A stretch of DNA of 64,000 nucleotides from Rhizomys pruinosus (GCA_009823505.1 VZQC01013302.1:1971008-2035007); one strand, 5' to 3'. Positions 22,618 through 33,465 are shown, counted from the first letter of the stretch. Notes: a model not told the origin generated them from the letters alone. Numbers and translations: made by a program.

Positions 22618-22735
22618 TCTATAAAAATCAATCAATCACAAATGAGGGTAAACATGTAATTTGTCTGAGCCTGGCACAATTCACCTAATATGAGTATTTC
22701 CAGTGGCATCCTCTCCCTGAAAATGGTATGACATT

Positions 22736-23098
22736 ATAGTGGTTTGAATGAGTGTCCCCCATAGGCTTTAAGTATTCAGACATTTTTGTCCCCAGTTGGT
22801 GGTGCTGTTTGGGGATGTCTTAGAAGGTGTGGCTATGCTGGAGGAAGTACGTCACTGGGGACAGTCTTAGAGAGTTTAACAAGCCTTGCTAGTCTCCAGA
22901 GGCTCTTCCTTGACTTCCTGTGCTCATTGAGAGATGTGAACCTCAGCTTTCTGCTCCAGTCCCAGCTACCATGGACTCCTGCCACAATGGACTTTAATTC
23001 CCTGGAACCATCAATTGTAAGCTCAAATAAACTCTTCCTTTTATAAGTTCCCTTGGTCTTGGTGGTTTTATCACAACGACAGGAAAGTGACTAATACA
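22736..23098 (+). repeat. 5' LTR of MT-type MaLR
   Basis: Contains GGTTTGAATGAGTGTCCCCC, 'ggtgtggctatgctggagg', AATAAACTC near the 3' end and the closing 'gaaagtgactaataca'. It differs from its partner at scattered single bases and small indels. Confidence 0.9.
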
Positions 23099-23104
23099 GT
23101 TATT

Positions 23105-23121
23105 TGGTACCAGAGAGTGGG
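23105..23121 (+). promoter_or_regulatory. tRNA-Leu-type primer-binding site
   Basis: TGGTACCAGAGAGTGGG lies six bases after the 5' LTR. TGGTACCAG-A-GTGGG-type sites are the known primer sites of ERVL and MaLR elements. Confidence 0.8.
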
Positions 23122-24477
23122 CTGTTGCCTGTGAAGAACCTGACCATTGGGTGTTCGGAGAAATGGGGAAGACTTTGGAACTTTGGGCTAGAAAAGCTGT
23201 CTGTAAGCTGAGCTTAGCAGGCCATTCTAGTACAAGCCTAGAAGAAAACATTGCTGCAAAAAAAAATGTAGTTCCAGAGAAAAATAAAGACTCAGGCAGC
23301 AACTGGGATATTTGGCAAAGAGTCTGGCTGCAGTTTGCCCACAGCATAAATGCTTGCCTGATGCTAAATTGAAAAGCAATGGACTAATGTCTTTGGAGGA
23401 GGATATTTCAAGACAGCCTAATGTAGAAATGGTGGTATGGCTATTATATTGTGCAGTTCTTCAGTGAAAAAGAGCAGATGGGGTAGAAAGACATGCAGAA
23501 TGTACAGTTTGGATCTGAAAAGTGCACTAGGAAGAATAATAATAGGGCCAAGGCCTATGAAGGAGAGGCTCCCTTTGATAAGGAGATTAAAGTGATGAAT
23601 GAGAGGCCTAGATATTTACAAGTAAACAATGGAAAAAATGAGATTAAAGTGATTAAGGAGAGGCCTTGAGATTTACAAGTAAACAAGAGAAACAGTACCT
23701 TCAGGGCAAGACCACACCCAGCTAAGCCTCCAGCTTTTGAAAGGAAAATACTGAAAGGGCAGAGAAAATTTGTGAATGTGGTTGAAGTAGAACAGGGTCC
23801 ATGCAGCCAAACTCGGCAGTTTTATTCATGTGGTGCTGGCTTTAGAGGCATGAGGATGCAAGAGTGAAGGGGTCATCATTTCTTCCTCTGTGGTTTCAGA
23901 GAGCCTCCAAGGCCAGGCAGAGTGCAGCAGGGGCATCCCTGCATAAAGAAGGCCCTGATAGGCTACTGTGTGAAGCTGTGAATGTGAAGCCTGGTTGGCA
24001 ATAGAGACCCCAAGAAGACATTCAAGATGCCAGAGCTGTGAGATATTTGCCAAGGAGAGCTGCACACAGGGAGTGGTACCAGCCTAAGGAAGACATGTAT
24101 GCTGCACATAAAGCTGGAAGAGATGCGCCATCTAAGCCCTTTGGAAGTAAAGTCCCAGAAGTCTCACATGGAGCTAGTGGACTTGGTGCTTGCCCTGCTG
24201 GTTTTTGGTCTTGTTTTGGTCCAGTATTTCCTTGCTATGCCTCTATTCCTCCCTTTTGGAATGGGAATGTGTATTCAGTTCCACTGAATGTTGGGAGTAT
24301 GTCTTTATTTTACAGGAGCTTACAGTTAAGAGATTGGCCTGTGTCTCAGAAGAGACTATGAACTGTAGACTTTTGAATAGAATTGAGACTGGTAAAGACT
24401 ATGGGGACTTTTAAGGTTGGACTGATTGCATTTTGCATTTTATATGGTCAGGAGTCTATGGGGTCCAGGGAGTGGAG

Positions 24478-24839
24478 TGTGGTGGTTTGAATGAGTGTCC
24501 GCCATAGGCTTTAAGTATTCAGACATTTTGTCCCCAGTTGGTGGCACTGTTTGGGGAGGTCTCAGAAGGTGTGGCCATGCTGGAGGAAGTACATCACTGG
24601 GGAAGGGCTTAGAGAGTTTAACAAGCCTTGCTAGTCTCCAGAGGCTCTCTCTTGACTTCCTGTGCTCACTGGGAGATGTGAACCTCAGGTTTCTGCTCCA
24701 GCCTTGGCCACCATGCCTCCTGCCACAATGGACTCTAATTCCCTGGAACCATCAATTGTAACCTCAAATAAGCTCTTCCTTTTATAATTTCCCTTGATCA
24801 TGGTGGTTTTATCACAGCAACAGGAAAGTGACTAATACA
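24478..24839 (+). repeat. 3' LTR of MT-type MaLR
   Basis: Starts TGTGGTGGTTTGAATG and ends 'gaaagtgactaataca'. It is preceded by 'ggggtccagggagtggag', the likely polypurine tract. Confidence 0.9.
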
Positions 24840-25170
24840 ACATTATTCTTCTTGTTGGTTATACAAATTCCATTGTGAATATATGTCATATTTTCTTTAT
24901 CCAGTCCTTGGCTAATGGACACCTAGGTTGGTTCCATAGCTTGAAAATAGTGATACAATAATGTGCAAATATCTACATGATATATTGATGTGGAGTTCTT
25001 TGCATAAAATCTCAGAAGTGGTGTCATATCAGCTCTGTCATATCAGAAATCCTTTTTAGTCTGTTTTTGTGCTTTCATTGATGTTTTGTGTATTTCAGAC
25101 ATTTTTCAATTCACTTTAGGCATTCCCTTTCCCCCACCCCACCCCAGATTGTGCATTCTGCCATAACTGT

Positions 25171-25578
25171 TGTTCTAGTTTGTCTTCCATTGCTGTGACA
25201 AAACACTCTGACTGACACCAACTTGGGGAGGAAAGGGTTTATTCAGCTTACATCTCCTGGGTCACAGTTCATCACTTAGGGAGCCCAAGGCAGGAACTCA
25301 AGGCAGGAACCTGGAGGCAGGAGCTGAAGCACAAGCTATGGAGGAATGCTGTTCACTGGCTTGCTCCCCTGGCTCATGCCCAGCCTGCCTTCTTATATGG
25401 TACACAACAACCTGCCCAGGGTGGCACTACTCATTGTGGGCTGGGCCCTCCCACATTGCCTGACAATCAAGACAATACTCCACAGATGTAGCCACAGGTC
25501 AAACCAATGGAGCCAATTCCCCAATTGAGACTCCCTCAACCCAGGTGTGTCAAGTTGACACTAAAGCTATCCAGCACA
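25171..25578 (-). repeat. 3' LTR of ORR1-type MaLR
   Basis: Antisense LTR from TGTTCTAG to CCAGCACA. It differs from its partner at scattered single positions. Confidence 0.9.
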
Positions 25579-26738
25579 ATTGACCCCTTGTCAACATGAC
25601 ACACAAAACACATCACTATTAAACCACCACCTTTCCAGTTCTTATCCCCAAAGTATGATGTTAACATTAATCACAACCTAAGATAGTACATCCTTAAAAG
25701 CCCCACAGTCCTTAAAATGTCCAACAGAGTCTATTAAAAGTCTCTTAACTGTGGGCTGCTGTATAACCCAAAACAAGTACTGTCTTATTTTAAAGGGAAG
25801 AATCAGGCACACTCAAACAAAACCCAAGTCCAGCAAAGTAGTCCAAGGCTGGACATCTGGGATTCACTCATGATCTTCTGGGCTCCAAAGGCTTTCGGCA
25901 GCTCCCCCTCTCCGACACTCCCGTCTGTGGCACACACAGCTCATCTAGAAGGCCAAGATCAACTCCATTTCACACCTGCAGTTGCTCTTGGTGGTCGTCC
26001 CATGGTCCTGGCATCTCCAAAAAGCTGGGGTCGCCACTGAAACTGAGGCAACACCTTCACCAATGGTCTCTTCTGACCTCTCCTGGTGCATAGCCTCAGC
26101 TTCTCTCCATGAGCCCTGCAATTCTTGGGTCTTCACTGCAACCGAGGTGCACCTCCACCATTGGTCTTTCTTGTCCTCTCACAGTGCCAAGCCTCGGCTA
26201 CTCTCTGTGACCCCCTCAAATTTCAACACCAGAACCATATAGGAGACTGTTACTACCAAGTCCTGCTTCTGGCTTGAGATGGAGGCTCAGGCCCCTTCTG
26301 GAACATAGCTTCTCTATGCTGACCCTGAAGAAATTCTTCCCAGAAGATTTCACCACAGTGATGCTGGTCTCTTGTTGCTTACAGCTGATTTTTTCAGCCC
26401 CAGCTAACCAGCATCAATTGTCCCAGTACAACAAAGATTTCACACTTCAGGTTCTGGTCTCTTGTTATTTACAGCTGATTCTTCAGCCCCAGCTGACCAG
26501 AACCCACAGATTACACAGTCCTAATGATATTTGCTCCCCTTTGAAACTAGAAACTTCACAAGCCAGGCCTCCATCTTCTACAACTCCTTCAACAAAACTG
26601 CTCCAAGCTCCACAGCAATGATCTTTAGGCATTCAATTATCTTCCCAGCCCAAAGTTCCAAACGCCTCCACAATCCTTCCCCAAAACACTAAGGTCAGGT
26701 CTGTCACAGCAATACCCCACTCTTCTGGTACCAATTTC

Positions 26739-27146
26739 TGTTTTAGTTTGTCTTCCATTGCTGTGACAAAACACTTGGACCAACACCAACTTGGGGAGGA
26801 AAGGGTTTATTCAGCTTACATCTCCTGGGTCACAGTTCATCACTTAGGGAGCCCAAGGCAGGAACTCAGGGCAGGAACCTGGAGGCAGGAGCTGAAGCAC
26901 AAGCCATGGAGGAATGCTGTTCACTGGCTTGCTCCCCTGGCTCATGCCCAGCCTGCCTTCTTATACGGTACACAACAACCTGCCCAGGTTGGCACTACTC
27001 ATTGTGGGCTGGGCCCTCGCACATTGCTTGACAATCAAGACAATTCTCCACAGACGTGGACACAGGCCAATCCAATGGAGCCAATTCCCCAATTGAGGCT
27101 CCCTCAACCCAGGTGTGTCAAGTTGACACTAAAGCTATCCAGCACA
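26739..27146 (-). repeat. 5' LTR of ORR1-type MaLR
   Basis: Antisense LTR with the same 'cttggggaggaaagggtttattcagc' (poly(A) region) and 'gtgtcaagttgacac' words as its partner. Confidence 0.9.
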
Positions 27147-29112
27147 ACTGTCCTGCATCTTTCTGTCAGTCCTTTTTTTTCTGCTTAGAAATTCACATTT
27201 TACTCCATTAACCTTATATTACTCTAAAATATGGCTAAATACTCTCCACCCATATGCAGTAATTACAGAGTCTGAAAATAAGTGGTGGATCGATTCTAGC
27301 GCCCATTGAGAGATTTACATTATAACAACATAGTTGCTTTCAGATAAACAGAAATATAACAATAATGTTGTTCAGCTTGCCTTTCATCTGGGGATTTGGT
27401 GTTAGCATCCACAAATGAGGGAAACCATTCTCCCTTTGTCTTTCTGGGACTGTGTTACTTCACTCAGCATAATGGTTTTGAGCTCCATCCATTTACCTGC
27501 AAATTTCATAATGTCATCTTTCTTTACTGCTGAGTAGTACTCCATTGTGTAGTTGTACCACATTTTTGTCTTACACTCATCTGTTGAGGGACATTTGGGT
27601 TGGTTCCAGCTCTTCACTATTGTGAAGAGAGCTGCAGTAACATGGATGTGCATGTATCTTTGTGGTAGGATGAGTTTTGTGAGTATATACCCAGGAGTGG
27701 TATGACTGGGTAAGGTGGTAGGCTCATTCTGAATCTCTTAAGGGTTCTCCACACTGCTTTCCATAATGGCTGTACATGTATTTTTCTAAACAGCTTTTTG
27801 TTCAGCAAACTTACAACATTAAAATAAAATTTTAATTTTAGGACTGGACTAGATATAGAGATATATCATTTATAGGTTTTGAGACATATAAAATGCACGT
27901 ATAACTTGTCAATTTTGTTTTTTTAAGTAAATAGAAACAGTGCTACTTTATTAAAATACTGAGTTTATTTCACATGTATATTTTTGTCTCCCCACCATTT
28001 CCATGTCTGACCACTATTATTACTACAGCAAAGATTTTTATCCCGTTCTATAAGCTGTCTCTTCACTCAATTAATTTCATTTGTGGTGCAGAAGCTTTTA
28101 GTTTCATGAGGTCCTATTTGTCAATTGTTGGCATTATTTCCTCAGTAACTGGATTCTTATTTAGAAAGTCCTTGCCTAATCCCCTATGTTGAAGTGCCTT
28201 CCCTACTTTTTTCTTAACAGTTTCAGTTTAAGGTCCTACATTAAAGTCTTTGATACATCTAGAGTTGTGCAGGGCAATAGATGGGGATCTACTTGTATTC
28301 TGCATGTGGACACCTAGTTTTCCCAGCACCATTTTTAGATTGTCTTTTCTCTAATGTGTATTTTTGACACCTTTGTGAAAAAATCAGGTGGTTGTAGTGG
28401 CATGGCTTTATATTTGGATCCTCTATTCTAGTCCAATAATCTATATGTCTGTGTTTGTTTTAGTTCCATGTCATTTTTGTTACTATGGCTCAGTAGTATA
28501 ATTTGAAACTATGTATAGTGATACTTCCAGAATTATTCTCTTTCTCAGGATTTCTTTAACTACTCATGATCTTTTGTGCTTTTGTGTCAACTTTAACATA
28601 GTCTTTTCTTTTTCTGTGAGGAATGGGGTTGGAATTTTTATGTGATCGTACTGAATCTGTAAATTGCTTTTGGTACTATATGTATTTACACAATATTAAT
28701 TCTTCCCATCATAAGCATGGGGAGTCTTTCCATTTTCTTTCTTCAACCTTTTAAAGTTCTCATTATAGAGGTCTTTACTTCTTTGGATAAGTTTACTTCA
28801 AGGTATTTTGTTGTTTTTGAGGCAATTGTGAATAAAATCACTTTTTCTGATTTCTTTGTCAGTATCTTTGTCATTGATACATAAGGCGGCCACTGATTTT
28901 TGTATCACTCTTATATATTTCTACTTTGCTGAAAGTGTTTGTCAGATGTAAGAATTTTCTGGTACCACTTTTGGGGTCTCTTATGTGTAGGATTACATTA
29001 TCTAGAAATAAAGATACTTTTATTTACTTTTTTATTTGTATTGTCCCTTCTGCTTCTTTTATCTTACTGCTCTAGCTAAACTTCAACCAGCACATCGAAT
29101 AAGAATGGAGAA

Positions 29113-29583
29113 CTTGATTGAACAAACAACCTGTCACCCCCCACTGGATGGTGGGGCTGTAGGTGTTTGGGCACAACAGCCTGCAGATAGGTTTTGCATG
29201 AAGGATGCTTGTACTCATGGATTATCACTTATAGCTAAAAATGAAAAAAAAAAAACTGAGAGAAAGATGCAGGACAGTTATGGCAGAATGCATGATCTGG
29301 GATGGGGTGGGGGGGAGGGCAAGGGAAATAAGCCTAACCTGAATTGGAAAAAATGTATGAAATGCACAAAGCATCAATAAAAATTTATTAAAAAAAAATA
29401 AATGTAGAGAAAGATTCCAACAGAACTGTTTTGGCAGAAATGCATGAACTGGGGTGAGGTGGGACATGGAAAAGGGAATGTGTCCCCCTAACTGGACTGA
29501 ATGTGTATGAAATACACAAGCCATCAATAAAAAGTATTTTATTAAAAAAGTAAAAAAAAAAAAACCAAAAAAAAAAAAAAAAA
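29113..29583 (+). mobile_element. Single insertion with two L1 3' ends in tandem
   Basis: TSD AAGAATGGAGAA occurs at 29,101-29,112 and 29,584-29,595. Inside are two L1 3' UTR ends in the same orientation: 29,113-about 29,398 (ending 'caaagcatcaataaaaatttatt' and A-rich) and about 29,399-29,583 (ending 'cacaagccatcaataaaaag' and long poly(A)). No duplication separates the two, so they entered together. Confidence 0.8.
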
Positions 29584-29917
29584 AAGAATGGAGAAAGTAG
29601 ACATCCTTTTCTTGGCTTATTTTAATTCAAATGCTGAGTTTTTCACTGTGTATCATGGTGCTGTCTATGGGTTTTCTAGTTATAGTATTTATTAAATTGC
29701 AACATGTTCTTTCTATTTTGAGTTTCTTCAGTGCTTTTAACATGAAGGGATGTTGGATTTAGTAAAAATCTCGTTTTGCATGTAATGAGATGATCATATG
29801 ATTTCTGTTCTTCAGTCAATCTATTGCATTTATTGATTTGCATATGTTGACCCATCCCTGAATACTGGGAATGAAACCAATTTAATGGCAAATGATTAAT
29901 TTAATTTAATTTAATTT

Positions 29918-30072
29918 AATTTTTTTTTGTTCTTTTTGAGACAGGGTCTCCCTTTTAGTCTCAGCTGGCCTGGAACTCACTTTGTAGACCAGGCTGGCCT
30001 TGAGCTCACAGAGATCTGCCTGCCTCTGTCTCCCAAGTGCTTGATTAAAGGTGTGTGCCACCACACCCAGCA
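29918..30072 (-). mobile_element. B1 SINE with (TTTAA)n tail
   Basis: Antisense B1 (GAGACAGGGTCTCCCTTTTAG ... CAAGTGCTTGATTAAAGG ... CACACCCAGC), preceded by a TTTAA microsatellite at 29,897-29,922 representing its mutated tail. It lies in the old L1. Confidence 0.9.
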
Positions 30073-30242
30073 TGAATGATCTTTTTGATGTGCTCTTGAA
30101 TTCTGTTTGCAGATTGACAGCTTCTGGATCTGTGCTCATCAGGGAACTTGGTCTATATTTTCTTTGGTTGTTGTTGTGTCTTTATCTGGTATCAGAGTAA
30201 TTCTCACTTCATAAAAATGGCTATTGGTCTTCCATTTTATAT

Positions 30243-30451
30243 TTTATTTTAAAAAATTTTATTTATTTCTGTATGTGTATCAATGTACTGTCTGCATGCA
30301 GGTCTGTGCACTCGTGTCACAATGCCTCAGAGGTCAGAAGAGGGTGTTGGATTCCCCTGGAACTGGAGTTCTCCTGGAATTGGAGTTTCAGATGGTTCTT
30401 GGCCACCATGTGGGTTCTGGGGATAGAACCTGGGTCCTCTGCAATCATACA
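30243..30451 (-). mobile_element. B2 SINE, duplication-bearing subtype, head missing
   Basis: Antisense B2 from the A-rich tail (30,243) to 'gggtcctctgcaa' at 30,451, where the tRNA-like head should begin but L1 sequence starts instead. It carries the paired 'ctccaattccaggagaa/ctccagttccagggga' block diagnostic of one subtype here. Confidence 0.88.
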
Positions 30452-30640
30452 GGAACACTTCAAAAAACTATACTCACCTAAGTTTGAAAACCTAGAAGAA
30501 ATGGATGAATGTCTGAAATCCTGGAAATCACCAAAGCTCAACCAAGAAGAGATCGACCACTTAAATAGACCAATAATAAATGAAAAAATTGAAGATGTAA
30601 TAAATATCATAGCTTATTTTAAATCTGCTTAAATGATCTA
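30452..30640 (+). mobile_element. L1 ORF2 fragment, sense
   Basis: Translation includes EMDECLKSWKSPKLNQEEID followed by an INEKIEDVI-like stretch, matching the region just upstream of the L1 reverse-transcriptase core. It is in opposite orientation to the neighbouring old L1 pieces. It continues for about 60 codons before stops. Confidence 0.75.
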
Positions 30641-30779
30641 ACTGATCTTGGTTTAATTTGGGTAAATAGTCTGTATATAGAAATGCATCAATTTCTTTTC
30701 TTTTTTTTGAGAAAATATGATTTTTATTGAGTTATGATACATTAATTTATCATTTGTTTTTTACGAAAATTTGTAGCCT

Positions 30780-30852
30780 TTTAATATATTAATACAAGCA
30801 ATTAGAGGGGTACATGGAAACACTCCCATTCACAATAGCTTCAAAAAATTAT
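30780..30852 (+). mobile_element. Small sense L1 ORF2 piece
   Basis: 'tacatggaaacactcccattcacaatagcttcaaaaaa' matches the ORF2 IPFTIAS-type coding region in sense. It abuts an antisense L1 segment, marking an inversion junction at about 30,852. Confidence 0.5.
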
Positions 30853-31684
30853 CCCAGTCTGGCAAGGGTAAAACGGAACCTAAAATTGGTTTGTACCTGC
30901 ATTTCTCTAATTACTAAGGATGTTGAGCAGTTTTACATGTGTTTCTTGGCCATTTTTATTTCTTCATTTGAGAACAACTGCTCAGGTCTATAGCCCATCT
31001 TATTATTAGGTCATTTATTTTCTTCTTTCTTTGTTTTTTGAGTTCTTTGTATATTTTTAGTGTTAATCCTCTGTCAGATGTGTCTCTGGTAAAGATTTCC
31101 TCCCATTCAATGGGTTTCCTCTTTCCTCCTTTGCTACTTCTTTGGCTGTACAAAACTTTCTTAGTTTAATGAAGTACCAATTATTGATCGTGGACCTTAA
31201 TGTCTGAGCAACTGATGTCTGATTTAGAAAGTCCTTTCCTACACTTGTATCTTGGAAGATACAGCTTATGTTTTTTCTACGAGTTTCAGAGTTTTATGTT
31301 TTATATATTGAGGTCTTTGATCCATTTGAAGTTGACTATTTTTGCACTGAAAGATTAAGGTCCAATTTCATTCTTCTACAGATGGAGATCCAGTTTTGCC
31401 AGTAACATTTGTTGAAGATGCTATCTTTCTTCCATTGTGTGTTCTTGACACCTTTATCAAATATAAGGTGGCTGATATTTCATGTACTCATATTTGGGTC
31501 TTCTATTGCTTTTCATTGGTCTACATTTCTATTTTTTGTGTCAGTACCAGGCAGTTTTTATGACTATAGCTCTGTAACAAACCCTGAGATCTGGGATGGT
31601 GATCCCCCCATTTTTCTTTTTGCCCAAGATTGCTTTAGCTATCTGGGTTTTTTGTGATTCCAGGTGAATTTTAAAAATATGGAA
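30853..31684 (-). mobile_element. L1 ORF2 3' half, downstream part of a U6/L1 chimera
   Basis: The minus strand from 31,680 begins 'aaaattcacctggaatcac', an L1 ORF2 start point near the WNHKKP region. It runs through the IKTAWYW-like motif, the KDDIM-upstream region and onwards to the NANKNH-like region at about 30,870. Many stops are present. Immediately 5' of it, on the same strand, is the last part of a U6 snRNA (GTTCCATATTTTT). Confidence 0.75.
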
Positions 31685-31688
31685 CATT

Positions 31689-31751
31689 AGATGATGTATG
31701 AAATGCACAAAGCTTCAATACAATATATAAAAAATTAAAAATAAAAAAATT
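31689..31751 (+). mobile_element. Micro-insertion of an L1 3' end into the U6/L1 junction
   Basis: 'gatgatgtatgaaatgcacaaagcttcaata' is the last 40-50 bp of the young L1 3' UTR, followed by an A/T-rich tail. It is bounded by AAAAATATGGAACA on the left and AAAACTATGGAACA on the right, a duplication of the U6 3' terminus with one mismatch. Confidence 0.75.
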
Positions 31752-31754
31752 AAA

Positions 31755-31861
31755 ACTATGGAACACTTTATGAATTTGTGTGTCATCTTTGTGCAGCAGC
31801 CATGCTAATTTTCTCTGGGTCTCTGTTCTGATTTTAGCATATGTACTACTGAAGCTGAAGC
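31755..31861 (-). pseudogene. U6 snRNA retropseudogene
   Basis: The minus strand reads as U6: 'gcttcagcttcagtagtacatatgctaaaat' (5' stem and box), then the AGAGAAAATTAGCATGGCTG-like core, the AAGATGACACACAAATTCAT region and the GTTCCATA 3' end. Changes include transitions in the catalytic AGC-flanking region (AGAGAAGATTAGCATGG now reads AGAGAAAATTAGCATGG) and a damaged middle. No U6 promoter elements (PSE or TATA) are evident upstream, so it is a processed copy. U6 is the catalytic spliceosomal RNA. Confidence 0.9.
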
Positions 31862-33031
31862 TAGTATAGTCAAAAGAGATTCTAAAATATCATTCCACAT
31901 ATAGGTACCAAACATGGATACACTCTATTGCATAAAACAAATACCAGTTAGAGTATTTGAAAAGGAATTGAAACAACAGAAAGACTGCATCAGAAAACGG
32001 ACTGAAATGGTGAATTGGGAAGGGGGGAGGGGTGGGAGAGGGACACGGGTGTATATTCGATTAATGCATATATAATTGATGTGAGTTCAACAAGTACCCA
32101 GTTTTGCCTAGACACTGTCTACAGGAAACATGGTGTCTTAGGACTTAGTAAAAGTAAATATGTGTATATTAAACAACATTGGTTTACAGACTCTGATAAA
32201 AACGGTAATGCATCTGAGTTAAATGTAGATATAATTCGCTGTTGTCCACATTTGTTTTACATAAAATCTGTAGAGCAATAACTTTGGGATTGGCACATAC
32301 AAATGTTCTCTATAATTTCTCTGTTGTACAGTATCACCTTGTAGCATTCTCTTTAAGATGATTTAACGTAAAAATTAAGTTTGCTTCCCAAGTTAATCAT
32401 ATATAGTCACCCAAAACAACATGGGTGAATTTGATGAAATCTGTGCCTTGATTCCACCCTATAGTTATGTATAATACAACTGTCTTCTGGAGACTCATGG
32501 GTTAAAAAAAAGGGGGGGGTACAGATAGACATGAAACCTTCTCGTCAAAAACCTTGCAATTCAAATCTTAAAACTAACTATGGGAAAAGATTTGTGTGTT
32601 CCAACAGGACAAAATGTCACCAACTTAACGGCTGAGAAAGAAAAGATACAGCTTTGCATTGAGTAGGATGTACCAGAAAGTGCCAACTGAAAGGTTGACC
32701 TGTCTGAACATCAAAAGGAAGAAAAGCCTCAGATTGCTATAAACATCGAACCCCTCTGTGGATCCTACTTGTAACAACTATTTATAATGAGTCCTAATGA
32801 AACTTACCTTCTAGGTGACGCAAGGTTTTGATATGAGAGACTTTCTTGCCTCCCCCCCATAGAAAAAGGAGAAATATGATGATGATGAGGTCGCTCTCCA
32901 ACTGTAAATTGGAGACAACTATTATAGAGGTAATCTCTTATAAAACCAGTAAAGCTGCCTTCTTTAATTGACTAATAGACATAAGAACTGTGAAAAGGAT
33001 TATTCTCTGTTCAGAACCAAATATAATACTA

Positions 33032-33286
33032 GGGCTGGAGAGATGGCCTAGCGGTTAAGAGCACCAACCGCTCTTACAGAGGACCCGGGTTCGATCCTCA
33101 GCACCCACATGGCGGCTGAGAACCGTCTGAAGCTCCAATTCCAGGAGAACTCCAGTTCCAGGGGAATCTGAGACCCTCTTCTGAACTCCGCGGCGTTGCA
33201 TGACATGGGTGCACAGACTTGCATGCAGACAGTACATTCATACACATACAGAAATAAAATCAATAAAAAAATTACAAAAAAAATAT
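33032..33286 (+). mobile_element. B2 SINE with TSD, duplication-bearing subtype
   Basis: Complete head GGGCTGGAGAGATGGCCTAG, A box-like 'tagcggttaagag' and B box GGTTCGATCC, so internal Pol III promoter parts are intact by eye. The duplicated ATTCCAGGAGAA/GTTCCAGGGGAA block and an A-rich tail follow. ATATAATACTA at 33,021-33,031 and 33,287-33,297 is the TSD. Confidence 0.93.
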
Positions 33287-33420
33287 ATATAATACTAAAG
33301 TCCTTAAGCTATGCACTTAAGCAAAATATATTAATACAGGAGCTCTGACATCAGCAATGGATTATTCTACCAAGGAGATGTTGGCCAGGGGATCCAAGGC
33401 CCCACACAATAATGTCTATG

Positions 33421-33421
<1 letters not shown>

Positions 33422-33465
<44 letters not shown>

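Larger units (their letters stand above)
22736..24839 (+). mobile_element. Complete MT-type MaLR retrotransposon
   Basis: Two matching LTRs (22,736-23,098 and 24,478-24,839) bracket a ~1.38-kb internal region. A leucine-tRNA-type primer site (TGGTACCAGAGAGTGGG, 23,105-23,121) follows the 5' LTR, and a G-rich purine stretch precedes the 3' LTR. Host ACATTAT occurs at both outer edges (22,731-22,737 and 24,840-24,846), consistent with a short ERVL-class duplication, and its removal restores a continuous L1. There is no long open frame. MaLRs are non-autonomous and move with ERVL enzymes. The LTRs differ by scattered substitutions and small indels, which could date the insertion. Confidence 0.92.
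22385..25060 (-). mobile_element. Old L1 3' region, split by an MT-type MaLR
   Basis: Two pieces, 22,385-22,737 and 24,840-25,060, form a continuous antisense L1 3' region once the MaLR is removed: 'atgagtatttccagtggcatcctctccctg...ggtatgacattat' continues as 'tcttcttgttgg...tatgtcatattttctttatccagtccttggctaatgg'. These are standard old-L1 words (TTTATCCA, GGTTGGTTCCA). A (TA)n tract lies at 22,556-22,617. Confidence 0.75.
25171..27146 (-). mobile_element. Complete ORR1-type MaLR retrotransposon
   Basis: Two 408-bp LTRs (25,171-25,578 and 26,739-27,146) flank an internal region of 1,160 bp. On the minus strand the 5' LTR is the right-hand one. Next to it the primer site TGGTACCAGAAGAGTGGGG is found at 26,715-26,733. 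The A/G-rich AAGGGGTCAAT lies beside the 3' LTR. ACTGT at 25,166-25,170 and 27,147-27,151 is the 5-bp target duplication. No retroviral open frame is present. It sits inside the L1 3' UTR and is therefore younger than that L1. Confidence 0.93.
25065..27790 (-). mobile_element. L1 ORF2 end and short-type 3' UTR, split by an ORR1-type MaLR
   Basis: The 3' UTR end (25,065-25,170) stops inside 'catgcattctgccataactgt' and resumes at 27,152 with 'cctgcatctttctgtcagtcc'. This is exactly the order seen uninterrupted at 36.6 and 52.4 kb. Further right come the short-type UTR and the ORF2 C-terminus (codons 27,402-27,790, including WNQPKCPSTDE and YYSAVKKDDIMKFAGKWMELK-type motifs on minus). The element is 5'-truncated near 27,790. 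Confidence 0.85.
27985..30242 (-). mobile_element. Old L1 ORF2 segment, interrupted
   Basis: Antisense ORF2 text: 'gtgcagaagcttttagtttcatgaggtcctatttgtcaattg', 'tagaaagtccttgcctaa', 'atggggatctacttgtattctgcatgtggacacctagttttcccagcacc', then RT-proximal words up to 'tatttgataacagagtaattct'-like sequence at 30,190. It is interrupted by an L1 3' end insertion (29,113-29,583) and a B1 (29,918-30,072). Many stops and frameshifts make it a dead element. Confidence 0.75.

Noticed and set aside
31755..31861. Functional U6 gene
   Set aside because: Several substitutions in conserved positions, no visible PSE/TATA promoter on its 5' side, and fusion to L1 at its 3' end.
33032..33110. tRNA gene suggested by A and B boxes
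   Set aside because: These are the tRNA-derived heads of B2 SINEs, with poly(A) tails and target-site duplications; no cloverleaf is needed to explain them.
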